The notes under the pieces are model-generated. The model had not been told where the DNA came from, made no database searches, and was given only the letters and a program-made list of their open reading frames with translations. DNA of 64,000 nucleotides from Anaeramoeba flamelloides (taxonomy: Eukaryota > Metamonada > Anaeramoebidae). The number at the start of each line of letters is the position of its first letter. The first letter of the stretch is position 1. The position numbers were made by a program, and so were the translations under genes. The stretch lies in assembly GCA_027625915.1 (NCBI GenBank), contig JANTQA010000047.1:4216001-4280000 (forward strand). The letters run 5' to 3'. This document shows positions 34,015 through 64,000 of this stretch, one piece after another.

Positions 34015-37000
34015 TGAAAACTAAAAAATGAAATTGAAAAAATGTAACTTTTTGTATTTTCACTTTGGGTTTATTTCGAGTATGTAATTTATATTTTGTA
34101 TCAGAAGAATGAGAATTTAATCAGTTAGTATTTTAGAAGACGAAATAACCATTTTATTCCTTCTTTTAGGTTTTGGAGATCAGTGAATTGTTATGAAAGA
34201 TTTTTATTAACTCTTTGTTTTTATAATTAGTAACCAACTTTATTTTATGAATTGATATTTTTCTTTTTCTTTTAAGGTATCAAGACCAACAAGAGTTTAG
34301 AGTGTTTTAATATATTCTATATAAAATAATTTGAAAAAAAAGGCTTAGTTTGTTTTGTACTGGTATCTGAAATTTTAAATTGAATTAAATTTCCTCAGAT
34401 TATCTTTTTTCAATTCTTCAATTGATTTTCATTCTGAATATTATTATCTTAATTCATCTTTAAATATACCAACACGTTGAATAACCAAAAATAAAATAAA
34501 TATAGAGGGTGTACTTAAAATGATATCATTTTTTAAGAACTCGATTTAAAATTTAAAAAATTGATGGCAAAAATGAAGTGAATATTTTTACCCATATGTG
34601 TTTTCAAAAACCATAAAGTATCTTCTATTCTAAGACATTAGCTAATAGACCTTGATCCCCAAAAGCTTTTTTTACAATATGTACTTTCAAATCTATCAAA
34701 ACAAGTAATTGAATGAATTAATACGAAAAATTTCAAAATAGATTGAACTTAATTTTCCTTCAAATTTCCAAAAATCCACAATTAAAAAAACTTGTAAAGA
34801 GTCCAATTAAAGAAATTCCCAGATAATAAAATTCAATGTTTAAAAATAATAATTGTGCTTTTTTTTTTCTTCTTCTAATCCAACATCCAATTTAAGAAAC
34901 GATGGTATACTTCAGTTCAAATCAATTTTGAATATAAACTCAATGATGGTTTGAGAATAATTTTAATTATGAATTGAATATGTTTAAAATTGTTATGTGA
35001 TACATTATCTCTGTTACCTTTAGGAAAAAATCTTTTTTGAAAAAGTTCAAACAGATTACGAATTAGAAATTTTGATATTATCACAGAAACCTGAAAAAAA
35101 AAAAAAAAGAAACAAATGAACTTTAAAAGATAATCCATTATATTATTTTCAATCAAACCAACAAATACATTTTATATCTGCTTTTTTATCAAAATCATTT
35201 AAGTGATTTTGGAGATGTGAAAAATAGTTCAATTTTTATTTCAAATTTTTACTAATAAACGAATCAACGTAGATCTCTTAAACCAGAAGGTGGTATATTA
35301 CAAATAATGTTATTATATTGAACCCATCCTTTTATTTGAAATCACCTTTTTTTTTTCTTATATTAATTGATCTTACTTTGAATTATCAGTTTGATTTCGT
35401 AATTAAAAAACTGGTTGAAAATATTTTTCTCTTTTTAGTTTTTATATTAAAAAAATTAAAAAAAAAAAAAGTATTTTTAATGGGGTTAGTTTACTACTTT
35501 AAATATAATTGAATTATCAATTCAAATTCCAGAGAAAAAATATTTATTAAAAACAAATAAATATGGAATTATAAGAATTGTCAAAAAGATGATAAAAAAC
35601 AAAATCTCAATAATTACTACCAAAATATTAGTTTATTATTCATAACGATGTAATTATTTCAAATAATTTTAAAAATAATATCAATTAATTATTATATTTT
35701 GAGAAGTGGTGACTTCTCCTCAAAAACAAATTTAAATCAGTTATAAGTTCATATTTATCATTCTAATACAAAAGTTGAGGTGAAATATTGAAATAAAAAA
35801 AAATATTCATATGATTAGAGTTTTTGATGATAACATATATTATATATTAACAATTAATTGTGATAATATTAAAAAAATCGTGATTAGTCCTACTTTATCA
35901 CGAAAAATCATGTAACCACGATTTCTTAAAAATTGTTAGAAAATGAAAAATTATTTTATTGAATTCACTTTAAAAAAAATCTTAAAACTAAACTCTTTTT
36001 CAGTCAAAGCTGTCCATTTTTATTGATGTACATAGAACATATTCTATGATTTTAATTCATTATACTTCATAAAATAAAATTTCAATTTTTAGATCAAAAT
36101 CATTTTTTCTCATTTAGTAATTGTTTTTTTTATTTATTTTGCGTTTTTTTTATTCTTTTCTTTTTTATTTTTTTTTTTTAAAAATTAAATTTGAAAAAAA
36201 AAATGTTTGAAACTCAAAATTAACATTAAGAAAAGTGATTTTTTGTATGTTCTTTTAAAATACATACAGCTACAAGTAAAAATCTTATTGTCAACAATTT
36301 TAATTTCCTAAAGAAATTTTAATTTTACACAAGACGTTCCAATGAAAAGTACCCAAAAATTTTTTTTAACATTTTTTTTTTCAAATAAATGGTTTGTTCA
36401 GGCTTTTCTTTCATAATTATCGACTCTAATAAGAAGTTTCTTATTTCATGTATTTCTAAACAATCTAAGTTTGGTTTATTCTTAAAAATAAAGTTACTTT
36501 TTCATTTTTGGTTGAGACTTTCAGTGAAAAGGAGTTTATCATACAAACCTTGAGACTATTACACCACTTTCCCTAGTTTAAATATGTTAGAAAGTGTTTG
36601 CAATTGTTTTGAATTGTCTTCAAGTGTTTGAAAGTGTTAAAAGACAGAAAACTGTTCTAAACTGTAGATACCGTTTGTTTTTTGTGGTTAACAAAAAGTT
36701 TTTTCTTTTCATTTTTTTTTTTATATACAAATTATTAAAACCTCAAACAAATTTATGTATCATATCAAAAATAACCCACTTCAACAATTACACTTGACTC
36801 TAAAATAGATATGTTTTTATTTAAATGGTGTTATTACCTTTAAAGTCAAATAACCAAAAAATATATAGATTAATTTTACTTATTTGTTGGTGATCATCAA
36901 ACAAAAAAACTTTGAAATCAAATTGTATTTCTATCCAATACAAAGAATACAGAAAAAGAATAAGAGAAAGAAAGTAATTGTATAAAAAATCTAAATAATT

Positions 37001-38916
37001 GGTGATAATGTGGTTAGGTTGTTCTGAAAGCTAATGAAAAGTTAACCAGCTCCTAGCGGTTTTCCTAGAATATTGTGAAAGTTTTAACCCAAGAACTCAT
37101 TCTTCAAAGATATTGTTAAAGGGTTGGTTGTTTTAGAGGGTCTTTGATTCAACATAATTTAAAAGACTAGGATTGGACCAGAATTTATTTATTAATAAAA
37201 GTTATTATTATTGTTGATCTAAAAAGATATATAGGTTTGTCAACCAACTTAATCAAAAGAAAATATAATAAAACTCTAAGATCTGATCCTTGATCGAATC
37301 AAGTATTATTTTTGTTGTTTTTTCAAAGAATAACTTTTTTTCACATAATCCGTTTATTGATCAAAAAAATTTTTTCTGTTAAAATATTGTTGGATAAACA
37401 CAAAAATCCATCAACTATTATATATCAATTACTTTTTAATCTTGATATTTTGGCATTTATCACGGTTTTTAAATAATTATCCTGATTTTATAGAATACCG
37501 CCATTAGTTATATTATCATTATAATATTGAATATCATGATTTTCTGAAATATAGCGATTTGATAGAAATAATCATGATTTTTTAAAACTTTATTGTGACA
37601 TAAGCATAGATATCACCAAAACCTCTATTCTATGTAATCAAAAATTGAACGAAAGGACCTCAATTAAAAATTTGTTGTTTATTTTCCCTCTATTTGGAAT
37701 TAATTTTTTATTCTTATACTAAAGGAATGGCTGTGTGAGTTTCTCCTCTTTAAAGTTCTGATCACTAAAGTATGGAAAGTTTTTTTTAACCTCAAAATGT
37801 TGTTCTGCAATTTTCAATTAATAGTGTTTCATCATTGGGTAATAATTCCTCTTATATTGGAAATATTTCAAAACCAAAGAAAAATTTAAAGAGGTGTGTT
37901 GTTATAGTTGTTGTTGGGTGTGATTTTTTGAGATTATTTTTATTGTCTCTCTTTGGAAAATTGTATTTTTTTTGGATTTTTTTATTTGTCAAAAATTACT
38001 TTTGGTTTTTATAAAGTTTTTAATTTGACAAATAAAATTCCAAAATTAAATTTTAGTTAAATAAAAGACTCAAAATGAATTCTACCTTGATGAAATTGAA
38101 TTAATATATAAAAAAGAATTATTTCAGATATCTAAATATACTTATTATTGGATATTTTTTGAGATTATAGAATTGGATTATTTTTACTATAAAACCCCTT
38201 TAATTAATATTTCGAAGAACTGACAGATCTGGCATTTTTCTTCTTTTTATTCAAGTAGTGTTTGGGATAATAAAACCAAATATAGATTTTTATCAAAATT
38301 GGTTCATTATTAAAGAATTTCCAAAAAAATCGAGGTCGACCCAATCATTTTTATTTTTTTTTGAAAAAAGAATCAAAATGTGAACTCGGGGAATTATAGA
38401 AATGAAATTTAAAAGCAAAAATAATAGTTCTCACGATTATCCATTCGAAGTACATACTCCAAATTTTCTTTATGGTTAAAACTTGAGAATAAAAAAGTAT
38501 AAAGCAAAAATAAAAAATTGAAAATGATAAAAGAAAAGTTTAATAAAAAAAAATATTTATAATTTTTTGAAGAGAAGTGGGACTGATATTGCTGATAGTT
38601 TTTATATTCATTCCTTAGTTTTGAATAAAAAAATAAACATAAAAAAAAAAAAAAAAGAAAAATATCAAAGAAATGACATAAAATAAAAGAAATAACAATA
38701 ATATGAAAAATATAAAAAAGTGTAAAATGTTTGACTGGGAATCAATTATTATTTGATAATTTGATAATTTTTATTTATTTCAATGAGAAGTTTTTTTTGT
38801 AAGTGAGTATCTAAGAAAATTGAGAAAATGTTTTGAAAGAATTTTAGGGTTTGTGATCATAAAATGAAGAGAAAGAGAAAAACAAACAAACAAAAAATTA
38901 ATTAATAATTCTTGAT
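34015..38916. other. Long AT-rich spacer with repeat fragments
   Basis: No gene could be supported over 4.9 kb. Fragments seen: a CAACATCCAAT block shared with the mariner-like element (about 34880), a CAGTCAAAG end resembling element E at 36001, repeat D at about 37420-37620, and a less AT-rich island at about 37015-37150 whose plus-strand text LLAVFLEYCESFNPRT looks protein-like but is open for only about 30 codons. Confidence 0.5.
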
Positions 38917-40281
38917 TTATTTGTTACAACAATCTTCACAAGGACAAATTTTAACTAATGTGTCTTTGAATTTTCCATATAATCTGAATCCAAGTTCATA
39001 AAGTAAGGTAGAATGACCGGTCATGTTTCCAACAGCTCTCCAAAAGCAAGAGCTGTTTCCTCTCATAAGGATAAATGGGATAAATGGAAGATGGAAGGCA
39101 ATAAGTTTGAGTTTCTGATTGGATTTTCTTAATTTGTTGGCTTCTTCAGTGAATTTTCCTTCCAATTTTGTAAATTGAAAGACAAAAATTGTGGTAAGAA
39201 CAGTAATTGATGTGGTATTCAAGAACATACAAAAGAGTACTCCAAGGATGTTGAGTGCAAAAAGAAGGATATGTACTTGGGCTAATGGTCCACTTTGTTG
39301 TAAGTCGGTTTTGATCTGTTGAAATTACAAAGAATTGCAGGAGAAAAAAAACACAATAAAAAAAAAAGGAAAAAAAGAGTGTTGGTTTTTAAAACAAAAA
39401 ATGTTTGTTTGAAAATAAAAATATTTGGTGGGTTTAAAATAAAGTTGCACTTCATTTTTGTCTCGACTACCAAAACAATTTCACTAATTATGTAATTTTT
39501 TTTTTAAAATCTTGTGTTTTGAAAAAAAAATATAAAGAATTATTGAAAAGCAATGTAAAAAGCTTTTTAACATGTTTCAATTTAAATTTCTTATTTTAGT
39601 AAACACCCTTGTTCATGCAAGTTTCTTGAAAACCAAGAAAATGTTTGAACCAACGTTTGTTTTTTTTTAAAACAAGGGAGTAAAAATTTCAAATCTTTTT
39701 TGTTTGTTATTTTGAGTTCTTTTTGTTTTTTTTTTTCAAAAAATAATTTTGGTTAAAGTTTTTGAAACAGAATATATTTAATTTTGAGGATCTATTGATT
39801 AAAGTTGGTTAAATTAGCATTGGTTAATTTTAAAAACAAAAAAAAATAGTGCGCATTTTGTCAATAAATTGTCAGTATGTCGACTAAAAAAAAAAGAAAA
39901 AATATGAAGAAAATTTTCTTCATATTTTTTGAAAAGAAAAAAAAAAGTAAAAAAAAAATTGAAAAAAAAAATTAATAAATGAATACATCATTCCAATCAA
40001 TTTCTTTGATTTTTTTTTTGATCTCGGTCCAGCAACAAGAACAAGAACAACATTTTTTTTTTTCTTCAGTTTTTTCTTTTGGTTTTTCTTGGAACTCTTC
40101 TTGAGATCCTTCTTCGGATTGTTCAATTTGTTCTTCTTCAATAGGTTGGTTATCGACTATAACAGTGGTTTTGTATATAATTAATTGAAAAGGATAAAAA
40201 AATATGTTTGATGGTTTCTTGGTTTAAGAGGAGAATAAGAAAAAAAAAAAAAAAAAAAAAAAAATTTTTACGTTCAGACAT
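38917..40281 (-). CDS. Small Cys-rich membrane protein of unknown function, three exons
   Basis: Reconstructed here: exon 1 40281-40272 (ATGTCTGAAC), exon 2 40156-39987, exon 3 39315-38917, with GT-AG introns of 115 and 671 bases (donors GTAAAA and GTATTC). The phases match and give 192 residues. Order: an acidic Glu/Gln N-terminus (MSELDNQPIEEE), a cysteine cluster CCSCSCCW at about residues 39-46, a hydrophobic segment from VHILLFALNILG through FCMFLNTTSITVLTTIFVF that could form one long or two membrane helices, then a shorter hydrophobic stretch (AFHLPFIPFILM) and a C-terminal CPCEDCC. Cysteines next to membrane helices suggest palmitoylation or metal binding. I do not recognise the family. 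The 671-base intron is the least certain part and could hide another exon. Confidence 0.65.
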
Positions 40282-42469
40282 TTAAAAGGTAGAAATAATT
40301 TTAAAAAAGCAATAAAAAGCTAAAAATGAAAAGTCAAAATTCAATATTTCTTGGCATACTTTGATGAAAGAAGAAAACAAATTGGTGTCTCATGTAGTAA
40401 ATTATCCAAACCTTTCCTGAATTATTCATTTTGAATAAAAAAAACTTTTAAAATTATGAACAAATAGAAATTGGGGTTTTACAAACCAACAATATTGAAT
40501 CAAAAATAGAAGAGAGATAAAAAATAACAACCAACGATTGATTTTTTAAGGGAGCGTTTACTCTTATTTATTTTTAACCCCAAAAAGGTAATGGAGTAAT
40601 TCTTTAATCAATACAATTAAATCCAATAAAAAACCCCATTTATCAACTTTAGAGAGATGAATTATCATTTTTAAAAGAAGTTCTCATTTTCCCAATAAAA
40701 TAGTCAGTCAAAAAGATCTGATCCTTTTTTGTTTGGATTTTTGGATCAAATTAAAAAAAGAAATATTTGTCAAAAATTTTTTATTTTGAAGAAATCTCAC
40801 TTTTATTAATTTCTGGGAGCCTATATGAACAAACAACCTTGGAAATTTTAATCTTATTCGAAAAAAAGTTAAAAATAAATCAAATATTGAATTTCCTTGA
40901 AGATCTAGAAATTTGATCCTTTATTGTATTCACAAATATTTATTATATTTTTTGAAATTTCAAAAATACAAGGTATATTTGATTTTCAGATAATAAGAAT
41001 ATAGAACAAATTATTATTAAAATCGGTTTTTTGATTATATATATTATTTTTTTTTATTTAATTATTAATTTGAAATAATTTTATTTGTTTAAAAACTGAA
41101 CAATAATTGTGAAATAATAATAAATCCTATTGACACTTTTAACCTTTGAGTTATTAATTACTTATCAATGAAAGAATTTATACATAACTATTAATTACCA
41201 ATTAAAAATAATCAAATTAAAAAGTATTTCTGTAGGTTATTAGTTGAATTTTCCCAGGTTTTAAAAAAGTATTCAGGATAATTTGAAATTTAATTACTTG
41301 ATTTTTTTTTATTAGAGTTTTTTTGTTCAACAAAAAGTTATAATTGATTTAAAATGTGTTCTTAAATGTAGAAATTATATTATTTTCAAGTTTAAAATAA
41401 TTATTAATTTTTTTTTCAAATTTAGTTGAATGTTTATACTGGACCTTTTTAGAACTCAGTAGTTTTATTTTTAAAGTTTATTTTTTTATCGAATATTCTC
41501 TTAAAGACGATGATATTTCTTTTTTCACTAATAAAAATAATTTTTTTAGAAATCTGTTACTGGATTTTAGACTTTTCAAAAATGAAAAAAATAAGGATCA
41601 ACTTTAAAAAAAAACAATTCATTTTATAAAATTGCATTAAAAGTCAATTTTGTCTTGTAGTAATAAGTTTTTTACTTTGTTTTCAATTCTAAGATGAAGT
41701 AAAATTTTGTTAAAAAATTTTTTATTAAATTTACTTGAAGATTTTTTTTATGTTTACTAGTCGCATTAGAGATTATTAATCATTTGTATTTTTCAATTAT
41801 TTTAGAAACAAAATATCTTTTTTGGTATTTGAAATTTAAATGTGAAAAAAAAATCCCCTTCCTTATACACTTTTTTTTTTCAATAGAGTCTCTAAGAAAA
41901 AGATTGTTTTTTGTGCACTATTTATTGGTTTCATTTTTTTCTTCATCAAAATATTAAAAAAAAGTACAATTTTAAATGAAACTGAGATTAGAAGAATATG
42001 ATAAAAAAATCAACCGAGCTTTTATTCGATTAAAATTTACAATTACAGTATCATTTATTATTTTTTATAAAGCCAACATTTTACTTTTTCATACAAAGAT
42101 CCAATTAAACCTAATAAAAAAAATCAATTAAAGAGTATTATAGAAAAAAATATTATTATTTTTTACATAATTAATATTATCTAAATGAATTTTCAAGAAA
42201 AAAAAGATTTTTTTGAACTATAAGAATTAAAAAAAAAAAAATTGGCAAAGATTTTTATTTTTATGAAATCTCCCTTTTTATATTTTTGAGAGTTTGTAGA
42301 GATAAATATACTTTTCTAATTTAATCCTATTTTACAAATCCACAAAAAAATAATGTCTTTGATATTATTCAATACAAAGATTTGTTATCCATTTTGTAAT
42401 TATGCAATGATAAAGAAAATTATGATTTTTTATTAAAATTACTAGAAAAAAAAATTAAAAATTTACGAA
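40282..42469. other. AT-rich spacer with no recognised gene
   Basis: Very AT-rich with homopolymers. No supported feature. Confidence 0.55.
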
Positions 42470-42735
42470 AGTACCATAGTGTACCTAGGTTTTTTTTAAT
42501 TTCTAAAATTAAAAAAAGTCTAATAGCGCTTTACAAGAATTTGAAAGAATTGAGTAAAATCTTTGATTTTTCTCCACTCTTTTAAATTCTGGAAAACCTT
42601 ATGGCAGTATTTTTTAAGTTAAGAAATAAAAAGAAAATTAAATAAATTTTTGGGGTATTTCTTAAATTAACAAAAACCTAAACGCTGTAAGATGGAATTA
42701 ATTTCGTCCCTTCAAAATAAAAAAAAAATAAAAAA
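42470..42735. repeat. Foldback repeat, copy d
   Basis: GTACCATAGTGTACCTAGG, then GAATTTGAAAGAATTGAGTA, faces CTCTTTTAAATTCTGGAAAA. The closing part AAGATGGAATTAATTTCGTC also matches the end of copy a (GAGGAAATTAATTTTCCC). Confidence 0.5.
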
Positions 42736-42889
42736 TTACAGTTTTTTTTAACACATGGTTTTATAAATTTAAATTATATGACCAACCAACATTGTTAGAG
42801 TAATATTTGATTTTTTTTTAATTTTAACGATTTTTTATAGTAAAAAAAAAAAAAATCTTTAAAATATTAAAAAATATATAAAGTCGGGC

Positions 42890-43025
42890 ACCCAGTGCCC
42901 CTAATCTGAGAGTCATGGAATACCAATTATTAATCACGGATTGTGGAATTTTTAACTATAATCGATAATATTTCTATCGGGTTTTACTCCTCCTGTCTCA
43001 GGATGCGGATAGTTTCTATTTGATC
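42890..43025. ncRNA. GC-rich structured island, unassigned RNA or short retroposon
   Basis: A block of clearly higher GC in an otherwise extremely AT-rich spacer. A perfect six-base-pair hairpin GGGCAC-CCA-GTGCCC lies at about 42887-42901, and two more stems are possible: CGATA/TATCG at about 42963-42979, and CCTG/CAGG at about 42996-43006 inside CTATC/GATAG-type flanks. On the minus strand the hairpin is followed by T-rich sequence (TATATTTTTT), as at a Pol III end; on the plus strand an AATTTTT box sits between stems, as in Sm-type snRNAs. It matches none of the U1, U2, U4, U5 or U6 motifs I know. Strand is unresolved. Confidence 0.35.
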
Positions 43026-44036
43026 ATGAAAAAGATAATTTTATTTTTTATATATATTTTAATTATTTTTCTTCTTCTCTCTTTTTTTTTTTTGATAATT
43101 TTTCTTTAATTACTATTTTCTCTAAATAAATAAATAAATTCTAACTATTTTTTCATAATTAACTTTTTAAAATCTAGACATAAAATAAACAATATTATTG
43201 AATCAGAGAGCATATATCTACAATTATTTTCAAAATCTGGATTAAAATAGATTTATAAATCACATTTTTTCAAAATATTGACTAAAAAAAATTCAAAACT
43301 ATATTTTTTCTGATAATGAAGATTTTTTTATTATCTTAAATAATATTTAAGAGATATTTTTGTTTTTTTTTATTTAATTTTGGAGTTGATTACTTTGCCT
43401 ATTAAAAAGTTTTTATTAATTTAATTCGAATGTAATAGATCAAATTATGGGACAATTTTATTTTTATTTTTTTTTTTTCAATTATTTTTTATTACTTGAA
43501 TTGATGTTTTCGAAAATTATTCATATTAAACTTTCAATTCTGACCTCAACTGATTAATTTTCATTTTACCATTGATTAAATATTTTTTGAAATTTTTGTT
43601 GGAAAAAAAAACGGAAAATTTCTCTTGATTTTCTTTTTTAATATAAATTATTTTTCTCATAGAAATAACAAAATTATTTGATAGTTATTATTAAAGTAAC
43701 GAATTGAATTTCAATTACCAGAATAATAATAAAATTTAGAGTTTAAAAAATTGAAACATTATAAAAAAAAATCTTTTAAAAAAGAAAAAATTATTTATTT
43801 TTATTTTTTTTTCACAAAAACAAAAAAAAAATACAATAAAATAACGAATTTATCTTTGAACTAATTTTAAATTTTTATTATAATTCAAATCTGGTTTAAA
43901 GATAAATAATAAAACATATTTATTAACGACATTAATATCATTTTAAACCTTTTATTTTAAACTATTGAAAAATAGAGTTCAATCTGATGTGCTAAGGATG
44001 TGTATATATATAAATTACCATCGGTAATTATAATTC
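43026..44036. other. AT-rich spacer downstream of the BEACH gene
   Basis: No supported feature. Confidence 0.55.
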
Positions 44037-63207
<19,171 letters not shown>

Positions 63208-63528
63208 TTTGTTGAAAAAGCATCAAAAAGTAAGGTTTGTAAAAAGGGTGATAATTTAGAAAAAATTGAAATTTCGTTCTATTATTTGGAATTTGCTAGA
63301 AACGAATTTCCTTTTTTACTTTGAAAAGAATTCTTTCCATTTCGTTACAATCTTTTTAGAAAGTTGCTTGATAGTAATAAAAATAATTTGAATATTTTTG
63401 AAAATCATAAAAAATATTTTCGAAGATTTTAAATTTGTTGTGGAGGAGATTTTGTTGTTGAATAAAAAAAGTTTTTAACCCAAAATTTAAAGAGATGAAC
63501 ATGTCAAAAAAAGATTTTAATACTAGAG

Positions 63529-63536
63529 AAAAAAAA
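63529..63536 (-). terminator. RNA polymerase III terminator of tRNA-Thr
   Basis: Eight T residues on the minus strand one base past the tRNA 3' end. Confidence 0.75.
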
Positions 63537-63537
63537 T

Positions 63538-63609
63538 TGCATCTTATAAGATTCGAACTTATGACCTTTTCATTACTAGTGAAACATTCTACCCCTGAAC
63601 TAAAGATGC
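63538..63609 (-). tRNA. tRNA-Thr(AGT)
   Basis: A 72-base cloverleaf on the minus strand: acceptor GCATCTT/AAGATGC, D arm GTTC/GAAT with loop AGGGGTA, anticodon stem TTTCA/TGAAA around CTAGTAA (anticodon AGT, codon ACU), T stem ATAAG/CTTAT around TTCGAAT, discriminator A. No intron, no encoded CCA. It lies 330 bases upstream of the BEACH gene start on the same strand. Confidence 0.96.
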
Positions 63610-63710
63610 AAACATAAAAGTGGCTATTTCAATATCAAGAAAAAATACTTTTAAATTTCAAAAAATTTCTTAAAAAAAAATTAGTTTAAGTAAATTTAAT
63701 TTTTAATAAA

Positions 63711-64000
63711 ACAAAATTAAGGTTTCACATAACCAAAAACAAAAAAAGATTGTTTGGTGTCATCTATAAAAGATATGGTAATATGTTAGATTCTATCTCA
63801 AGTGATCGATCTTCTACAAATTATAAATGCCATCTTGGTTCAAAAACACAATATTAAAAAATATAAAAATTTTAAAATATCTTATGGTGCCAACCATCTA
63901 GTATTAGAAGAGGAAAAAGAGAATAAAATAGAAAAATATCTTCAAAAAAATAACTTTAAAATTTTTATTCTATTTCGACTCTTTTTTTCCAAAAAATATA
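63711..64000 (+). pseudogene. Protein-like fragment at the right edge, possibly a transposase N-terminus
   Basis: Plus-strand text with real-gene codon use: one frame reads KKRLFGVIYKRYGNMLDS to a stop near 63855, and after a change of frame SYGANHLVLEEEKENKIEKY runs towards the window end. The pattern of a helix-turn-helix-like YKRYG segment followed by LxxEEExxIxxYL recalls pogo/psq-type DNA transposases. This is a weak resemblance. It could also be two exons of a gene continuing past the window. Confidence 0.3.

Noticed and set aside
36594-36797. 67-residue plus-strand frame
   Set aside because: No motif, ends in homopolymer-encoded text, and has no supporting context.
39920-40141. Lys-rich minus-strand frame
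   Set aside because: It is a shifted frame of the real exon that encodes EEEQIEQSEEGS and CCSCSCC.
42890-43025. Reading the GC-rich island as a U-type snRNA or a protein exon
   Set aside because: Key motifs of U1, U2, U4, U5 and U6 are absent, and the open frames on both strands are short; left unassigned.

Overview
The window is nuclear DNA of a very AT-rich eukaryotic microbe. It has GT-AG spliceosomal introns, long Asn, Lys/Glu and Lys-rich tracts inside proteins, sparse genes and much repeat-filled spacer. The gene content (diaphanous-type formin, Arf GTPase, U5-40K, large BEACH-WD40 protein, ER J-protein) and the low-complexity style point to a free-living amoeboid protist, amoebozoan-like or Anaeramoeba-like. 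That assignment is inference from style, not a measured placement. I see no viral, LTR or bacterial operon features.

Layout. A formin lacking its first exon(s) lies at 2.0-4.7 kb (+). A four-exon Arf1-class GTPase lies at 8.6-9.6 kb (+); its first coding exon is only four bases long. A 1,462-residue protein of unrecognised family, probably helical-repeat, lies at 15.9-20.3 kb (+). A tRNA-Pro(TGG) lies at 23.5 kb (-). From 27 kb on every protein gene is on the minus strand: a DNAJC16-like membrane J-protein (27.4-29.2 kb), the U5 snRNP WD40 protein SNRNP40 (32.6-34.0 kb), a small Cys-rich membrane protein assembled from three exons (38.9-40.3 kb), and a giant BEACH-WD40 gene (44.0-63.2 kb, about 3,740 residues). 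A tRNA-Thr(AGT) lies at 63.6 kb (-).

The BEACH gene was assembled here from five open stretches. A first exon at 63.05-63.21 kb, a 9.3-kb exon (with one unexplained frame change near 54.7 kb), a 178-base exon at 48.5-48.7 kb and a last exon at 44.0-45.6 kb join with matching splice phases to give an armadillo/ConA-like N-terminal part, PH-BEACH, BEACH and WD40 repeats. Two introns of about 3.0 and 4.9 kb lie inside the BEACH domain and are packed with mobile-element remains.

Spacers and long introns hold at least eight dispersed repeat families: a nearly full-length palindromic MITE with CAGTCAG ends (five copies), three other families with terminal inverted repeats (called E, R and T here), a mariner-like remnant, a 400-bp palindromic element with CACATGTG ends, a poly(A)-tailed SINE-like retroposon (two copies in opposite orientation), a foldback repeat (at least five places), and two decayed LINE reverse-transcriptase pieces. 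A GC-rich structured island at 42.9-43.0 kb is a candidate unassigned RNA or short retroposon.

The genes do not form a pathway. They are housekeeping functions: actin nucleation, vesicle traffic (Arf, BEACH), splicing and ER folding.
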